Part shown: piece by piece, positions 63,966 to 64,000 of the stretch | Position numbering within the stretch: position 1 is the first letter of the stretch | How the letters are laid out: each line of letters opens with the position of its first letter | Assembly (NCBI GenBank): GCA_947095585.1 | Contig: OX352763.1 | Span: forward strand, 101,845,908 to 101,909,907 | Direction: 5' to 3' | Length of the DNA: 64,000 nt | Origin: Nephrocerus scutellatus | Lineage: Eukaryota > Arthropoda > Insecta > Diptera > Pipunculidae | Notes under the pieces: generated by a model | What the model saw: the letters and a program-made list of their open reading frames with translations, nothing else | Database searches by the model: none | What the model was told of the DNA's origin: nothing | Program-made: the position numbers and the translations under genes

Positions 63966-64000
63966 TTGCATCCCCAGAAAGATATGGGTCCTCATCCAAA

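Overview
The window is eukaryotic DNA from a higher fly (Diptera, Brachycera; a tephritid fruit fly is my best guess). The evidence is one spliced nuclear gene that reads as the orthologue of Drosophila CG3168 (SV2-like transporter), AT-rich non-coding sequence, and a dense load of insect-type transposons: DD41D rosa-like mariners, mauritiana-type mariners, R1/I-like and RTE-like non-LTR retrotransposons, a Ty3/gypsy element, Helitrons and a tRNA-derived SINE. There is no bacterial-style operon, rRNA, functional tRNA or CRISPR array. The species guess is inference.

Host gene. One gene on the minus strand, coding from 22256 down to 13975, has three coding exons (22256-22220, 22148-21473, 15121-13975) joined by canonical GT-AG introns in consistent phases, giving 619 residues. 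Its second intron (15122-21472) is filled with repeats: a Helentron-like element, a 119-bp tandem repeat, an RNase H-bearing LINE fragment, another Helentron-like copy and a minisatellite carrying eleven tRNA B-box-like motifs.

Layout. 1-700: Helentron-like repeats and a small inverted-repeat element. 879-4178: decayed Ty3/gypsy gag-pol without visible LTRs. 4620-5409: 3' part of a Helitron with its PIF1-like helicase and a canonical 3' end. 7605-9074: a cluster of one 270-bp MITE inserted repeatedly into itself. 9.3-13.1 kb: LINE tails, two SINEs, an A-tract minisatellite, a LINE fragment and a copia remnant. 13.4-22.5 kb: the transporter gene. 22.8-24.9 kb: shuffled LINE pieces. 26.7-32.7 kb: LINE, SINE, Helitron, mariner and MITE insertions, some nested. 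34.6-37.5 kb: LINE, 145-bp tandem repeat, SINE and Helentron-like copy. 39-46.4 kb: LINE fragments, mariner and Helentron-like copies. 46.4-48.5 kb: mostly non-repetitive. 48.5-63.9 kb: SINEs, LINEs on both strands, two rosa-like DNA transposons (the one at 57.0-58.3 kb nearly intact), a mariner MITE, a mariner remnant and a large LINE fragment.

How parts relate. Many units are members of a few local families, labelled here for convenience: LINE-A (RT active site FADDS, shared 3' end), LINE-B (RTE-like, 3' end with ATG repeats), a tRNA-SINE (nine copies), a Helentron-like family (ends TAAATTCTCTA / TAGAGAATTTA) and the 270-bp MITE. Target-site duplications prove several insertions and give their order. 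All comparisons were made by eye, and boundaries of decayed elements are approximate.
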